Source of the DNA: Rhizobium sp. CIAT894 | Lineage (GTDB): Bacteria > Pseudomonadota > Alphaproteobacteria > Rhizobiales > Rhizobiaceae | DNA length: 64,000 nucleotides | Reading direction: 5' to 3' | NCBI RefSeq assembly: GCF_000172795.2 | Contig: NZ_CP020947.1 | Coordinates: 995,001 to 1,059,000 of the forward strand | Part shown: in pieces, positions 8,082 through 18,083 of the stretch | Layout: the number at the start of each line of letters is the position of its first letter | Position numbering within the stretch: the first letter of the stretch is position 1 | Made by a program: the position numbers and the translations under genes | The notes under the pieces: model-generated | Told to the model about the DNA's origin: nothing | Databases searched by the model: none | The model's input: the letters and a program-made list of their open reading frames with translations, nothing else

Positions 8082-8692
8082 CGGCTGTCGGTTTTCCTGC
8101 CTTTATCCGTATCGGTGGCGAGACGTGAAAACATCACATGGTCATGCCACTGACCGTTGATCTTCAAATATCCGCGCAGATAGCCTTCCTGCTGAAACCC
8201 GGCCTTTTCAAGCAGACGGATGCTGCGCGCGTTATCTGGAATACAGGCTGCTTCGATACGGTGCAACTCAAGCCCGGTGAAGATGTAAGGAATAACCATT
8301 TGAAGAGCGGCGAACATATGCCCCTGGCCGGCATGGCGTTCGCCCATCCAGTAGCCGATCATGCAGCTTTGTGCCGCACCCCGCCTGATATAACCGATGG
8401 TGATGCCGCCGACGAGCGTCTTGTCTTCCTTGAGAAAGATGAACAGCGGGATCGCCTGGCCCGAGGCATATTCCTGCTTGCCGCGGATGACGCGGGCGCG
8501 GTAGGCGCCTTCCGTCAGCTCGTCGCGCCGCCACGTCGGCTCCCAGGGTTCCAGGAACCGGCGGCTTTCGGCGCGTAGCCGGTGCCACTGGTTGAAATCC
8601 TGGTAGCGCGGCAGGCGCAGGAGATATCTGTCGTTTTCCAGCTCGACCGCATCCGGCTGCCGCGACAGAAACCGAAAAACGGATTTGGGCAT
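8078..8692 (-). CDS. GNAT N-acetyltransferase (RimJ-type)
   Basis: A 204-aa acetyltransferase of the RimJ/RimL group. The central IGYWMGERHAGQGHMFAAL holds the acetyl-CoA loop (R-H-A-G-Q-G), and LHRIEAACIPDNARSIRLLE with KAGFQQEGYLR is the typical C-terminal part of the fold. Family members acetylate protein N-termini or small molecules; the substrate here is unknown. It overlaps the downstream EAL gene by 4 bp and follows the M16 peptidase gene by 28 bp, so it is probably part of the thrC-led leftward transcription unit. Confidence 0.85.
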   Translation of the reverse strand: MPKSVFRFLSRQPDAVELENDRYLLRLPRYQDFNQWHRLRAESRRFLEPWEPTWRRDELTEGAYRARVIRGKQEYASGQAIPLFIFLKEDKTLVGGITIGYIRRGAAQSCMIGYWMGERHAGQGHMFAALQMVIPYIFTGLELHRIEAACIPDNARSIRLLEKAGFQQEGYLRGYLKINGQWHDHVMFSRLATDTDKGRKTDSR

Positions 8693-8720
8693 CGATCACT
8701 CCCGGCAGACAGACGTCGGC

Positions 8721-10016
8721 TCAGCTTGCCTGCAGCGTCTTCGACGCCGGGACGGAAAGCGAGGCGGTGATGTCTTCCATCGGTGCGAGCTGTTCCAGCG
8801 GCCCGATTGCCGAAAGCGTCGGCACCGTGTCGTAGAACAGCCGGCCGGCGAGATCCGTCAGCCGCTCGATGGTGATGCCCTCAAGCCGCTCCATCATCTC
8901 CGGATTGGAGATCGGCCGGCCGTAGAGCATCATCTGTCTTGCGATCTGGCCGGCGCGCGAAGCCGGGCTTTCCTGGCCCATCAGCAGCTGGGCGCGGATC
9001 TGGGCGCGGGCGCGCTCGATTTCCTTCTGGTGGATCTGATCGGCGGACTTGTGCAGCTCGTCGATGATGACGGGCACCAGTTCCGGCAGGTTTTCGCCGC
9101 CGGTGGCGGCATGAATGCCGAAGATGCCGGTGTCGGAAAAGCCCCAGTGGAAGGCATAGACGGAATAGCAGAGGCCGCGGAACTCGCGCACTTCCTGGAA
9201 CAGCCGCGAGGACATGCCGCCGCCGAGGATATTGGCGAGGATCTGCGAACAGTAGAAATCGCGGGCATGGTAGGGTTTGCCCTCGAAGCCGAGCAGGATC
9301 TGCGCGTCCATCAGGTCGCGCGGTTCGCGTACGCTGCCGCCGATATAACGTGCCGCTTCCATCACCGGCGGGGCCGAAGCCTCTGTCGGGAGGCTGGCGA
9401 AACGGTCCTCGACCATGCGGACGAATTCTTCATGCTCGACGGCGCCGGTGGCGACCACGAACATGCGGTCGGTCGTGTAGTTGCGGCCGAGATAGGTGCG
9501 GATCTGCTGCGGCGTGAAGGAAACGACGGTTTCCGGCGTGCCGAGGATCGGCCGGCCGAGCGTCTGGTCGCGATAGGCGACCTCGGAGAAGCGGTCGAAC
9601 ACCACGTCGTCGGGCGTGTCGTTGGCCGCGTTGATCTCCTGCAGGATCACCTGCTTCTCACGCTCCAGTTCCTCCTCCTCGAAGGCCGATTCCGTCAGGA
9701 TATCGGCAAGGATGTCGACGGCGAGCGGCACATGGTCCTTGAGGACGCGGGCGTAATAGGAGGTCGTCTCGGTCGACGTGGCGGCGTTGACTTCGCCGCC
9801 GACATCCTCGATTTCCTCGGCGATCTGGCGGGCGCTGCGGCGCCCCGTTCCTTTGAAGGCCATGTGTTCGAGCAGGTGGGCGATGCCGTGCTCGTCTTCC
9901 GTCTCGTTACGCGATCCCGATTTGATCCAGACTCCGAGCGCAACGCTTTCAAGGTGCGGCATGGTCTCTGTAACTACTGTCAGCCCGGATTTCAGCCGGG
10001 TGCACTCAACTGTCAT
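8721..10016 (-). CDS. M16 zinc metallopeptidase (mitochondrial-processing-peptidase-like)
   Basis: A 431-aa peptidase of the pitrilysin family in the short single-gene form seen in alphaproteobacteria. The inverted zinc motif HLLEH is at His47-His51, within GIAHLLEHMAFKGTG, and the third ligand region EREKQVILQEI lies about 75 residues later. The C-terminal inactive half contains the family Arg/Tyr region (GLCYSVYAFH). It begins 3 bp after the thrC stop, so it is co-transcribed with thrC, a neighbourhood I know from rhizobia. The physiological substrate is not established. Confidence 0.88.
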   Translation of the reverse strand: MTVECTRLKSGLTVVTETMPHLESVALGVWIKSGSRNETEDEHGIAHLLEHMAFKGTGRRSARQIAEEIEDVGGEVNAATSTETTSYYARVLKDHVPLAVDILADILTESAFEEEELEREKQVILQEINAANDTPDDVVFDRFSEVAYRDQTLGRPILGTPETVVSFTPQQIRTYLGRNYTTDRMFVVATGAVEHEEFVRMVEDRFASLPTEASAPPVMEAARYIGGSVREPRDLMDAQILLGFEGKPYHARDFYCSQILANILGGGMSSRLFQEVREFRGLCYSVYAFHWGFSDTGIFGIHAATGGENLPELVPVIIDELHKSADQIHQKEIERARAQIRAQLLMGQESPASRAGQIARQMMLYGRPISNPEMMERLEGITIERLTDLAGRLFYDTVPTLSAIGPLEQLAPMEDITASLSVPASKTLQAS

Positions 10017-10019
10017 TGG

Positions 10020-11444
10020 CTATCTTTCTGCGCCTGCCGTCGTCTCGCCGCGGGCGTGTTTGCCGATAAAGCTTTCTACGGCTTTCAGCTCCGGTTCGAT
10101 GATCTGGAAGCGCTCCTCCCTGTGCATCAGATCAGCAAGCCACGTCGGAAGCGCCGGGTCAATACCGCAGGCCGATTTTACGGCGACCGGGAATTTCGCC
10201 GGATGCGCGGTCGAAAGCGTCACCATCGGCGTATTCGGCTTTTCTTTCTTGGCGGCGACGAAAACGCCGATCGCCGAATGCGGATCCAGCAGATAGCCGG
10301 TCTCGGCATGGGTCTTGCGGATCGTCTCGGCCACCTGGCTCTCGCTGGCGCGGCCGGCCCGGAAATCGCGGCGGATCGCCTTCAGTGCCTCGGCGCCGAT
10401 CTCGAAACCGTTGGATTGCTTGAGGCTTTCCATCGCCGCGCGCACCTTGGAGGCGTCGCGACCATAGGCTTCGAACAGCAGCCGTTCGAAGTTGGACGAG
10501 ATCTGGATGTCCATCGACGGCGAGGTCGTCGCCTTGACCGCCTTCATGTCGTAACGGCCGGTCTTCAGCGTCCGCGCCAGAATGTCGTTCTCATTGGTGG
10601 CGATGACGAGCCGGTCGATCGGCAGGCCCATGCGCTTGGCGCAGTACCCGGCGAAAATATCGCCGAAATTGCCGGTCGGCACCGTAAACGAGATCTTCCG
10701 ATCCGGCCCACCGAGTGCGACGGCGGCCGTGAAATAATAGACGATCTGGGCCATGATACGCGCCCAGTTGATCGAGTTGACGCCGGACAGACGCACTTTG
10801 TCGCGGAAGGCCGCGTCGTTGAACATCGCCTTCACCAGATTCTGGCAATCGTCGAAATTGCCCTCGACGGCCAGCGCATGCACGTTCGACGCGGTCGAGG
10901 TCGTCATCTGCCGCTGCTGCACCGGCGAGACCTTGCCGTGCGGGAAGAGGATGAAGATGTCGGTGCGCTCGCGGCCGGCAAAGGCATCGATCGCCGCGCC
11001 GCCGGTATCGCCCGAGGTGGCGCCGACGATCGTCGCCCGCTCGCCGCGTTTTTCCAGCGCATAATCCATCAGCCGCGCCAGCAGTTGCATCGCCACGTCC
11101 TTGAAGGCGAGCGTCGTGCCGTGGAACAGCTCCATGACGAAGCTGTTCGGGCCGGTCTGCACGAGCGGCGCGATCGCCGGATGGCGGAAGGTGCCGTAGG
11201 CTTCGTCGATCATCGCCCTGAAGGTGTCGTCGGGGATCTCGCCATTGGTGAAGGGCGACAGGATGGTGAAGGCGACTTCCTGATAGCTCTTGCCGCGCAG
11301 CGCCCGGATTTCCTTCTTGGAAAAGCTCGGCCATTTCGAGGGAACGTAAAGCCCGCCGTCGCGCGCAAGCCCGGTCAGCAGGGCGTCGCAAAAGCCGAGG
11401 GCAGGGGCCTCGCCGCGGGTCGAGATATAGTCCACGTTCGTCAT
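10020..11444 (-). CDS. thrC: threonine synthase
   Basis: PLP-dependent enzyme converting O-phosphohomoserine to threonine in the cytoplasm; 474 aa, the length of the long (bacterial/yeast) form. The PLP lysine is Lys115 in HGTTLAFKDVAMQLL, and the phosphate-binding region ATSGDTGGAAIDAF and VPTGNFGDIFAGY are intact. The start MTNVDYISTRG at 11444 fits the family; a longer frame to 11564 adds 40 unrelated residues. First gene of the leftward block thrC - M16 peptidase - GNAT - EAL protein. Confidence 0.95.
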   Translation of the reverse strand: MTNVDYISTRGEAPALGFCDALLTGLARDGGLYVPSKWPSFSKKEIRALRGKSYQEVAFTILSPFTNGEIPDDTFRAMIDEAYGTFRHPAIAPLVQTGPNSFVMELFHGTTLAFKDVAMQLLARLMDYALEKRGERATIVGATSGDTGGAAIDAFAGRERTDIFILFPHGKVSPVQQRQMTTSTASNVHALAVEGNFDDCQNLVKAMFNDAAFRDKVRLSGVNSINWARIMAQIVYYFTAAVALGGPDRKISFTVPTGNFGDIFAGYCAKRMGLPIDRLVIATNENDILARTLKTGRYDMKAVKATTSPSMDIQISSNFERLLFEAYGRDASKVRAAMESLKQSNGFEIGAEALKAIRRDFRAGRASESQVAETIRKTHAETGYLLDPHSAIGVFVAAKKEKPNTPMVTLSTAHPAKFPVAVKSACGIDPALPTWLADLMHREERFQIIEPELKAVESFIGKHARGETTAGAER

Positions 11445-11707
11445 CCTTGATTTATCGCTGGAAGAAATCCGGCCGGGCGCAGCTGTGGCGCGCCCTGCCG
11501 AAAATTGGAGAGGGGCTGCCCTTGATGCGGGCCATCGCGGGTATCCTGTTGAAGTTGCCCGCATCCGGCGGCGAAAAGTGCATCAAAACGGTGCTTACCC
11601 AATCGATTTTTGTTTGCGCCGCTGATATAGACCATCGCAAACCGTCATGAAAGGCCTCGAGAAAAAGACATGGGGCCTCCAAGAAACGCTTGTACAAGGG
11701 ATGGAAT

Positions 11708-12349
11708 ATGGTGCTCGGCAAGGTCTCGCGTCTCATCGTCTCCGCATCTGTTCTTGCCCTGCTCGCCGGTTGCGATACGATCGGCCTAGGCGGCGACAGC
11801 AAGCCGGCGGCGGCCCAGCCGAGCGGTACCGCCCAGATCATGCCGCTGGCGCCCGCCAACCCCTCCTCGAACAATCCTTCGATCGGCACCGCCAAGACGG
11901 CGCAGGGCACCGTCGCCCCCGTCGTCCAGGGCGCCTGCCCGCAGATCTTCATGCGTGACCAGGATGCGATCTTCCGCACCTATGCCAAGGGCAAGAAGGA
12001 CGATCCGCAGCAGATCGTCTTCCAGGCCTCCTTCGGCGATTACACCCGCCAGTGCTCGCTCAGCGACACGAACCTGACGATGACCGTCGTTGCCCAACTG
12101 CGCCTGATCACCGGCCCGGCCGGCGCCGCCGGCCCGGTGACGCTGCCGATCCGTGTCTCGATCGTCGATGGCGAGAACGTGCTCTATTCCGAGGTCACCA
12201 AATTCCCGACCGAAATCCCGGCCGGCGCCCCGGGCACCCAGGTGATCTTCCGCAAGGACGGCATCAAAATGCCGGTCGGCGCCGGCGCCCTGGTGCGCGT
12301 CAACATCGGCTTCGACACCCAGCCGGCGAAGAGCAAGAAGAGCAGCTAA
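11708..12349 (+). CDS. outer-membrane or periplasmic lipoprotein, conserved hypothetical
   Basis: A 213-aa protein with a lipoprotein signal: MVLGKVSRLIVSASVLALLAGC, lipobox LLAGC, acylated Cys about residue 22. A Pro/Ala/Ser-rich linker follows, then a compact domain starting near GACPQIFMRDQDAIFRTY and ending in IRVSIVDGENVLYSEVTKF with a Lys/Ser-rich tail. A purine-rich AAGGGATGG precedes the ATG. It is divergent from thrC. I know similar lipoproteins in rhizobia but no assigned function. Confidence 0.75.
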   Translation: MVLGKVSRLIVSASVLALLAGCDTIGLGGDSKPAAAQPSGTAQIMPLAPANPSSNNPSIGTAKTAQGTVAPVVQGACPQIFMRDQDAIFRTYAKGKKDDPQQIVFQASFGDYTRQCSLSDTNLTMTVVAQLRLITGPAGAAGPVTLPIRVSIVDGENVLYSEVTKFPTEIPAGAPGTQVIFRKDGIKMPVGAGALVRVNIGFDTQPAKSKKSS

Positions 12350-12365
12350 GAAAAGAAGTGCCCGC

Positions 12366-12592
12366 CCGCATGGGTCCTCGGGTCAAGCCCGAGGACGACA
12401 GAGGGTGGGGGAACGCATGCGGCTAGGACCGCAAGTGTGAAGTAATTTTCTTGGAATTGCCGTTTTTATTTTACGCGATGCGCAAGCAAAACCGCTCGCG
12501 CATTCTGCTGGAATTCCTCCAGAGATCTCGCCTCTTGCCGGTTGATCTCCCCACTCTCCGTCATACTCGGACTTGACCCGAGTATCCAAGCT
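12366..12592. repeat. Short palindromic repeats between lipoprotein and HAD genes
   Basis: Two copies of the second repeat family in opposite orientation. GTCCTCGGGTCAAGCCCGAG with GACGACAGAGGGTGGGG is at 12371-12411, and CCCCACTCTCCGTCATACTC with GGACTTGACCCGAGTATCC is at 12549-12587. These, plus an unremarkable AT-richer spacer, fill the gene-free 12350-12673. Confidence 0.55.
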
Positions 12593-12673
12593 GCAAGCAC
12601 TCCGCTGAATTTGTTCGGCGGCCGTCAACCGCTCGCCTGCATGGCGCCGAGAGGCCAGCCCAGCGCCCAGCCC

Positions 12674-13363
12674 TTAAAGCACCCCTTCCCATGCCGCCAG
12701 CGCGGCAACGACGCCCGGGAGGTCGTTCATGCGGGAGATTGCGGTTTCGGCGCCGGCATCCGTCAATTTGTCGGCATGGGCGGGATAGCTGTGCGAGGCG
12801 CCGGTGAAGCCGATGACGCGCATGCCGGCGGCGCGGGCCGCATGCACGCCGTGCACGGAATCCTCGACGACGACAACCTTGTCGGGGGAAACGCCCATCT
12901 GGCTGGCGCCGTGCAGGAAGATATCGGGCTTCGGCTTGGCGCGGTCGGGGCCGAGATCCTTGGCGGAGAAGATATCAGGCGCAAACAGCGGCTTCAGCCC
13001 CACCTTGGTGAGCATCATGTCGAGCCGCTTGCTGCTCGAATTCGAGCAGATGCAGCGCTTCATCGGCAGCCTGGAGACGGCGAATTCGACGCCGGCAATG
13101 GCCTTGACGTCGCTGGCGAGCCTGAGGTCGAGCATCTGCTCGGACTTTTCGAGCAGCGAGGCCGAAAACGGGATGCTCGCCTCGCGCTCGATCTGCAGCA
13201 GGATGTTGCGCCATGTCATGCCGGCGAAGCGTTCGCCCATTTCCTCGACGCTGATCGGATATCCGGCCTCCGTCAGCAGCGCGGATTCGACTTCCGCGGC
13301 GATGATTTCCGAATCGACGAGTACGCCGTCGCAGTCGAAGATGATGAGGTCGAAGCCGTCCAT
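12674..13363 (-). CDS. HAD-IA family phosphatase
   Basis: A 229-aa haloacid-dehalogenase-type hydrolase. Motif I is FDCDGVLVDSE (nucleophile Asp10, acid/base Asp12), followed by a helical cap, motif II around ICSNSS, motif III Lys in AKPKPD and motif IV VVVVEDSVHG. The organisation matches the phosphoglycolate phosphatase / beta-phosphoglucomutase group, which acts on small phosphorylated metabolites; the substrate cannot be read from sequence. The start at 13363 begins directly before motif I; the 13453 alternative adds an unrelated leader. Confidence 0.85.
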   Translation of the reverse strand: MDGFDLIIFDCDGVLVDSEIIAAEVESALLTEAGYPISVEEMGERFAGMTWRNILLQIEREASIPFSASLLEKSEQMLDLRLASDVKAIAGVEFAVSRLPMKRCICSNSSSKRLDMMLTKVGLKPLFAPDIFSAKDLGPDRAKPKPDIFLHGASQMGVSPDKVVVVEDSVHGVHAARAAGMRVIGFTGASHSYPAHADKLTDAGAETAISRMNDLPGVVAALAAWEGVL

Positions 13364-13542
13364 ATGTTCACGCCTTGCTGAAAGTTTGGGCTGAAGGTCT
13401 GGGCTGAAAGCCTGGGTCCGGGAATGCTGCGGCTTTACACGATGCCCGGCCAAAGCTCAACCGGATCCCAAGCATGGCTGCGCTGCGACAAGCGACCGGC
13501 TCCGTGAACCCCCACGTCCATCCGGGCGGCCGCCCAGCACGT

Positions 13543-14931
13543 TCACGCCGCGCCGGGCTGTCCCGCCGCTTCATAACGCGCCCGGCTCAGGCTGACCAGG
13601 CTTGATATGGCAGCGCAGCCCGCTGCAATGACGACCGCAAAGTCGAGTGCCGTCGACAACGGCAATGTTGCGAAAATGACCGACATGGAGATCCCGCCGA
13701 GGGTCTGGCCGAGAAGCCGCGCGGTGCCCTGCATGGCGCCCGCCGCACCGCTGCGGGCCTTCGGTGCCGAAAGCAGGAGAATGCGGTTGTTCGGCGTCTG
13801 GAACAGTCCGAAACCGAGGCCGGCGATCACCGTGCCGATGAGGAAGGCGATGCCTTTCGGGTCGGGCGGCGCCAGGCCGGCCACCAGAAGGCCGAACGCC
13901 AGCAGCGCCCCGCCGATGGCGCAAAGCCATGCCGTCTTGATGCGGTTTGCCAGGCGCCCCGAGATCGGCGCGATGATCGCGGTCGCGGCCGGCCAGGGCA
14001 TCATGTAGAGCCCCGCCTGAACCGGCGTCATGTGCAGCCTGTGTTGCAGGTAGAAGGGGAGCGCGATGGTGCTCAGCATCTGGCCGCAGAAGCAGCATAT
14101 CGAAGCGATGACGGCCACGCGGAATGCCGGTGTCGCCAAAAGGTCGGTCGGGACGAGCGGGACGTCGCTGTTGCGTTCGAGGCGCAGCAGGCCGAAAAGG
14201 CAGGCGAGCGACGCGGCGATGAGGGCCGCACCGCTGACCGGCGCGGTCGCAATCCGATCGGCGCCGGAGAAGAACAGGATGAACATCGCCGTATTGGCGA
14301 GCAGCGCCTTCACCTTGAGCTTGCGCCTGGCGCCTTCGACGTGCCCCAGCAGGCCGCCGCCGATGAGAACGAGGATGCCGAGCGGTATATTGACCGCAAA
14401 CAGCCAGGGCCAGCTGGTGACGGAAAGGATGGCGCCGGCAATGCCCGGGCCGGCAGCCGAAGAAATGGCGATGACCATGGCATTGATGCCGATAATCGGG
14501 CCCAGCATGTGCTGCGGCAGGGCCTGGCGCAGGTTCATCATCGCCAGCGCCATGATCGCGCCGGCGCCAAGCCCCTGCGCGAAACGCGCCAGGATCAGCA
14601 GGGGCAGGTCGCCCGCCAGGGCGCAGGCCGCCGACGCCGCGGTGAACAGTGCGACGCCGATCAGGAAGACCCGCCGCGCGCCATAGATTTCGCCGAGCGC
14701 CCCACAGGGAAGAATGGCGACGAGCACGGCCAGCTGATAGGCCGAGACGACCCAGACGGTGCTCTCGGCCTGCGCCTGCAGCGAAAGCGCGATCGAGGGC
14801 AAGGCGACGTTGGCGATCGCTCCGTCCAGAACGACGAGAACAATCGTCAGAAGCAGCAGGGCAACAGCCAGATACCGCCGCGGCGATGCCAGGCCGTCTT
14901 GGGCGATCGGTGCGGTGCAGGTGAGGGACAT
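13543..14931 (-). CDS. MFS multidrug exporter, DHA2 (14-TM) type
   Basis: A 462-aa inner-membrane transporter with about 14 hydrophobic helices. Family landmarks are VVLDGAIANVALPSIA in TM1 (motif D-like), the A-motif region GEIYGARRVF after TM2 and AAGPGIAGAI in TM5, the antiporter motif C. It is related to EmrB/QacA drug:H+ antiporters. It is divergently arranged with a LysR regulator across a strong inverted repeat (14987-15028), the usual set-up for an effector-induced exporter. The start at 14931 (MSLTCTAP) is preferred to 14967. Confidence 0.85.
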   Translation of the reverse strand: MSLTCTAPIAQDGLASPRRYLAVALLLLTIVLVVLDGAIANVALPSIALSLQAQAESTVWVVSAYQLAVLVAILPCGALGEIYGARRVFLIGVALFTAASAACALAGDLPLLILARFAQGLGAGAIMALAMMNLRQALPQHMLGPIIGINAMVIAISSAAGPGIAGAILSVTSWPWLFAVNIPLGILVLIGGGLLGHVEGARRKLKVKALLANTAMFILFFSGADRIATAPVSGAALIAASLACLFGLLRLERNSDVPLVPTDLLATPAFRVAVIASICCFCGQMLSTIALPFYLQHRLHMTPVQAGLYMMPWPAATAIIAPISGRLANRIKTAWLCAIGGALLAFGLLVAGLAPPDPKGIAFLIGTVIAGLGFGLFQTPNNRILLLSAPKARSGAAGAMQGTARLLGQTLGGISMSVIFATLPLSTALDFAVVIAAGCAAISSLVSLSRARYEAAGQPGAA

Positions 14932-14986
14932 GGGAACTCCTCGGTGCTTATGGGATGGCCGATTCATTAGCTCGCGTCGATCTCCT

Positions 14987-15028
14987 GCGCCAGACGCAAC
15001 CGAAGCAATTGACTGTTGCGTCTGGCGC
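14987..15028. promoter_or_regulatory. 14-bp inverted repeat, probable LysR operator
   Basis: GCGCCAGACGCAAC (14987-15000) and GTTGCGTCTGGCGC (15015-15028) are perfect reverse complements separated by 14 bp, in the 119-bp gap between the divergent MFS and LysR genes. The second arm ends 22 bp before the LysR start. The position and symmetry fit a LysR-type regulatory binding site controlling both promoters. Confidence 0.65.
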
Positions 15029-15050
15029 CATGCCTGATTAGACTTGCGCC

Positions 15051-15947
15051 ATGTCCGATCTCGATTTCAATCTCCTGGTGGCGCTGGATGCGCTGCTGCG
15101 CGAACAGAGCGTATCGGCCGCCGCTCGCCGGCTTGGCCTCAGCACATCGGCCATGAGCCGGACGCTGTCGCGCTTGCGGGCGGCACTCGGCGATCCGATC
15201 CTGGTGCCGGCCGGGCGCGGCATGGTCGCCACACCCCATGCCCTGGCGATTGCCGAAGACGTGCAGGTGTTGAAGGACGCCGTGAAGGCGGTGCTGAGCC
15301 CGCCATCGACCGTGGAGATCCGGGAGGTGCGCCGCCACTTCACGATCCGTGCCAACGAAGCCTTCGTGCTTCTCTACGCCGCCGATCTCAGCGCCGCCGT
15401 GACCGACGCTGCGCCGGGGATCAGGCTTCGCTTTGCGCCGAGATCGGACAAGGACCTTCAGGCTCTGCGGGACGCGGCGGTCGATCTCGATATCGGCGTC
15501 CTGCCGCGCGATGGCGGCGAACTGCGCTGCCAGACCCTGTTCGAGGATCGGTTTGTCGGTGTCGCCAGAGCAGGGCATCCGATCTTCGATGCAGGGATAA
15601 CGGCCGAACATTACGCCGCATTGGGCCATGTGGTCTTTTCGCCGCAGGCGGACTATGCCGGCCCCGTCGACAGGGCGCTCGCCGAACTCGGCCATGAGCG
15701 TGACGTCAGGCTGATCGTGCCGAGCTTTCCGGCGGTGATTGCCGTTGCGGCGGCATCCGACCTGATCGGCTCGGTGCCAAAGTCCTATTGCAAATCGGCG
15801 GCGATCCGGGAAATCAGGACCTTCGACCTGCCGGTTGCCGTGCCGGGTTTCAACATCGTCCAGGCTTGGCACCCCCGTATGGATGCAGATCCCGCGCATC
15901 GCTGGCTGAGGGCGCTGATTTTTGAGACGTTCCACTCAGTAAGCTGA
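15051..15947 (+). CDS. LysR-family transcriptional regulator
   Basis: A 298-aa regulator. The N-terminal winged helix (residues about 1-65: DFNLLVALDALLREQSVSAA, then RRLGLSTSAMSRTLSRLRA) has the LysR recognition helix; the rest is the periplasmic-binding-protein-like effector domain. It begins 120 bp from the divergent MFS exporter, with a perfect inverted repeat between them, so it probably controls the exporter and itself in response to an exported compound. The inducer is unknown. Confidence 0.9.
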   Translation: MSDLDFNLLVALDALLREQSVSAAARRLGLSTSAMSRTLSRLRAALGDPILVPAGRGMVATPHALAIAEDVQVLKDAVKAVLSPPSTVEIREVRRHFTIRANEAFVLLYAADLSAAVTDAAPGIRLRFAPRSDKDLQALRDAAVDLDIGVLPRDGGELRCQTLFEDRFVGVARAGHPIFDAGITAEHYAALGHVVFSPQADYAGPVDRALAELGHERDVRLIVPSFPAVIAVAAASDLIGSVPKSYCKSAAIREIRTFDLPVAVPGFNIVQAWHPRMDADPAHRWLRALIFETFHSVS

Positions 15948-16033
15948 GTGAGCCCAGCCAAAGCTGGCGCTGCGCCCGGTTTCGCTGGAATGAACGATCC
16001 TGTTAGGGCGCAGCGCGTTTTTGAACGAAGCAG

Positions 16034-17863
16034 TCAGGCGGCCCACTGCGCGCGCTGCCGGCCGGCCGATTGCGCCGAAGCCGCCGCCCGCAGCTTGAAG
16101 CGGGAAACGAGTTCGCGCAGCTTGGCGGCCTCCTGCGCAAGCTGGCTGGATGCGGCAGTCGACTGCTCGACCATCGCCGCGTTCTGCTGGGTCACCTGAT
16201 CCATGGAATTGACGGCGGTATTGACTTCGGCAAGGCCGGTCGACTGCTCCCTTGCCGAGACGGCGATGGCATCCATGTGCTGGTTGATGCGGGCAATCTG
16301 TTCGCTGATCGCGCTCAGAACCTGGCTGGTGTCGAGAACCAGCTTGACGCCGCTTTCCACTTCCTCCGACGATTTTTCGATGTGGCCTTTGATTTCCTTC
16401 GCCGCTTTCGCCGATCGCTGGGCGAGTTCGCGGACTTCCTGAGCCACCACCGCAAAGCCCTTGCCGGCCTCGCCGGCGCGTGCCGCCTCGACGCCGGCGT
16501 TGAGCGCCAGCAGATTGGTCTGGAAGGCGATCTCGTCGATCACGCCGATAATGCTCGAGATCTGCTGCGACGACGCCTCGATGCGGCGCATCGCCTCTTC
16601 GGCATGCGACACGACCTCGGAGGACTTGGCGGCATTGCGGTTTGCATCGGTCGCCTCCGTGCGCGCCTCGTCGGTGCGCTTGCTCGAATTCGAGACATTG
16701 GCGGTGATCTGATCGAGCGCTGCGGCGGTTTCTTCGAGCGAGGCTGCCTGTTGTTCGGTGCGCTTCGACAGGTCGCCGGCCCCGGATGCGATTTCCCTTG
16801 TGCCTTCGTCGATTGCCGTAATGGCCGCGGCGATCGCGCCAAGCGTCTGGTCGAGCTGCCTGATCGACATGTTGAAATCATGCCGGAGGCTCTCGAAATC
16901 AGGGGCGAAGGGCTCTTCGATCTGGAAGGCGAGATCGCCTGCGGCAAGCCGCTTCAGGCCGGCGGCAAGACCTGAGGTCGCCGCCCGCAGCCGTTCGGCG
17001 GCATCCTCGTCGGCCTGTTTGCGTGCCGTGACCCGCTCGGCTTCGCCCTGCAGGCGCGCTGCCTCGGCGTCCTGTTCGAGTTGCTTGTTGGCAATCGCCG
17101 CCTGGCGGAAAACTTCGACAGCCGATGCCATTGCGCCGATTTCATCGCTGCGGCCGATCGCGCTGCTGGCAATGGACGTGTCGCCGCCGGCAAGCCTCTG
17201 CATATCGTTGGAAAGGGCGAGGATGGGTTTCGTGACGCTCTTGCGGGTCAGGAAATAAAGGCCGATGGCGAAGATTGCAGCAAGAGCCAGAAGTGCCTTC
17301 AGAACCACGCCCACCGAGGCCTTGACCTCAGCGCTGCGCTTTGAAATTTCGTCGGAGGTCGCGGTGATCTGGTCGCCGGTCTCTTCCATTCCCGTTTCCA
17401 GCGCGGAAAACTGCGCCATGAATTCAGGCAGGGCCTTCAATGCCGCCGCCGGATCCTGGCCGGCAAGATCGATGATCTTCGTGGCGCTTTCGACATAGGC
17501 GATGAGGGCAGGTTCGATGCCGGCAAGGATCGCTTTGGTCTTTTCGTCGGTGGCGAGCGCCCTGTTGGCGTCGATCATCTCCCGGAACGATGCCTTATGC
17601 TCCGCCAGATCGGCCTTTACCGCGCCGGCGTCGATGCCTGCTGCCGGGTTGGACGCCAGCAGGGCCGCCAGCACGTCGGCGCGCAGCGCGTCATGCATCA
17701 TATCGGCCTGCATGTGGTTGCGCAGAATTTGCGCTGACTGGGCGACATTGTCGCTGTTTGCAGAAAGGGTGGACGCAGACCAGATGCCGACGCCCGTGGC
17801 GCCGCCGGCCAACGCGAAAATCGCGATGCTTGCAATGATGATCTTATGCTGGATCGACGCCAT
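16034..17863 (-). CDS. methyl-accepting chemotaxis protein
   Basis: A 609-aa chemoreceptor. TM1 (about 8-28) and TM2 (about 186-206) bracket a helical periplasmic domain of about 155 residues. After a HAMP region ([20 protein letters not shown]) come a linker, a second HAMP-like segment ([20 protein letters not shown]) and the signalling hairpin with the conserved tip [20 protein letters not shown]. The C-terminus lacks an obvious CheR-binding pentapeptide. It signals to CheA/CheW; no che genes lie nearby, so it is an orphan receptor. The ligand is unknown. Confidence 0.9.
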   Translation of the reverse strand: MASIQHKIIIASIAIFALAGGATGVGIWSASTLSANSDNVAQSAQILRNHMQADMMHDALRADVLAALLASNPAAGIDAGAVKADLAEHKASFREMIDANRALATDEKTKAILAGIEPALIAYVESATKIIDLAGQDPAAALKALPEFMAQFSALETGMEETGDQITATSDEISKRSAEVKASVGVVLKALLALAAIFAIGLYFLTRKSVTKPILALSNDMQRLAGGDTSIASSAIGRSDEIGAMASAVEVFRQAAIANKQLEQDAEAARLQGEAERVTARKQADEDAAERLRAATSGLAAGLKRLAAGDLAFQIEEPFAPDFESLRHDFNMSIRQLDQTLGAIAAAITAIDEGTREIASGAGDLSKRTEQQAASLEETAAALDQITANVSNSSKRTDEARTEATDANRNAAKSSEVVSHAEEAMRRIEASSQQISSIIGVIDEIAFQTNLLALNAGVEAARAGEAGKGFAVVAQEVRELAQRSAKAAKEIKGHIEKSSEEVESGVKLVLDTSQVLSAISEQIARINQHMDAIAVSAREQSTGLAEVNTAVNSMDQVTQQNAAMVEQSTAASSQLAQEAAKLRELVSRFKLRAAASAQSAGRQRAQWAA

Positions 17864-18083
17864 GATGGGGCTCTCACGTTAATGTAGAACCTGAGAGTAT
17901 CGAAACATGCTTAATGATTTCTCAGCGAGGCGTCGCGAAGCCGCGTAAAAACAACAGGTTGCAGAGTTCGGCTCATTCGATGAGCGGTTGAATGCGCGGC
18001 GGGATCGGCCTGGAGAAGGGCAGGGCCGACCGCAATCGCGCCAAAACAGGGGCTTACCTCCGTTTCGAGGCGAGCCCGTCAAC

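Noticed and set aside
8685..11450. Long + strand open frame of about 920 codons
   Set aside because: Runs antisense through the M16 peptidase and thrC genes, which have clear motifs; composition (His/Arg/Asp/Gly-rich) is typical of an antisense shadow in high-GC DNA.
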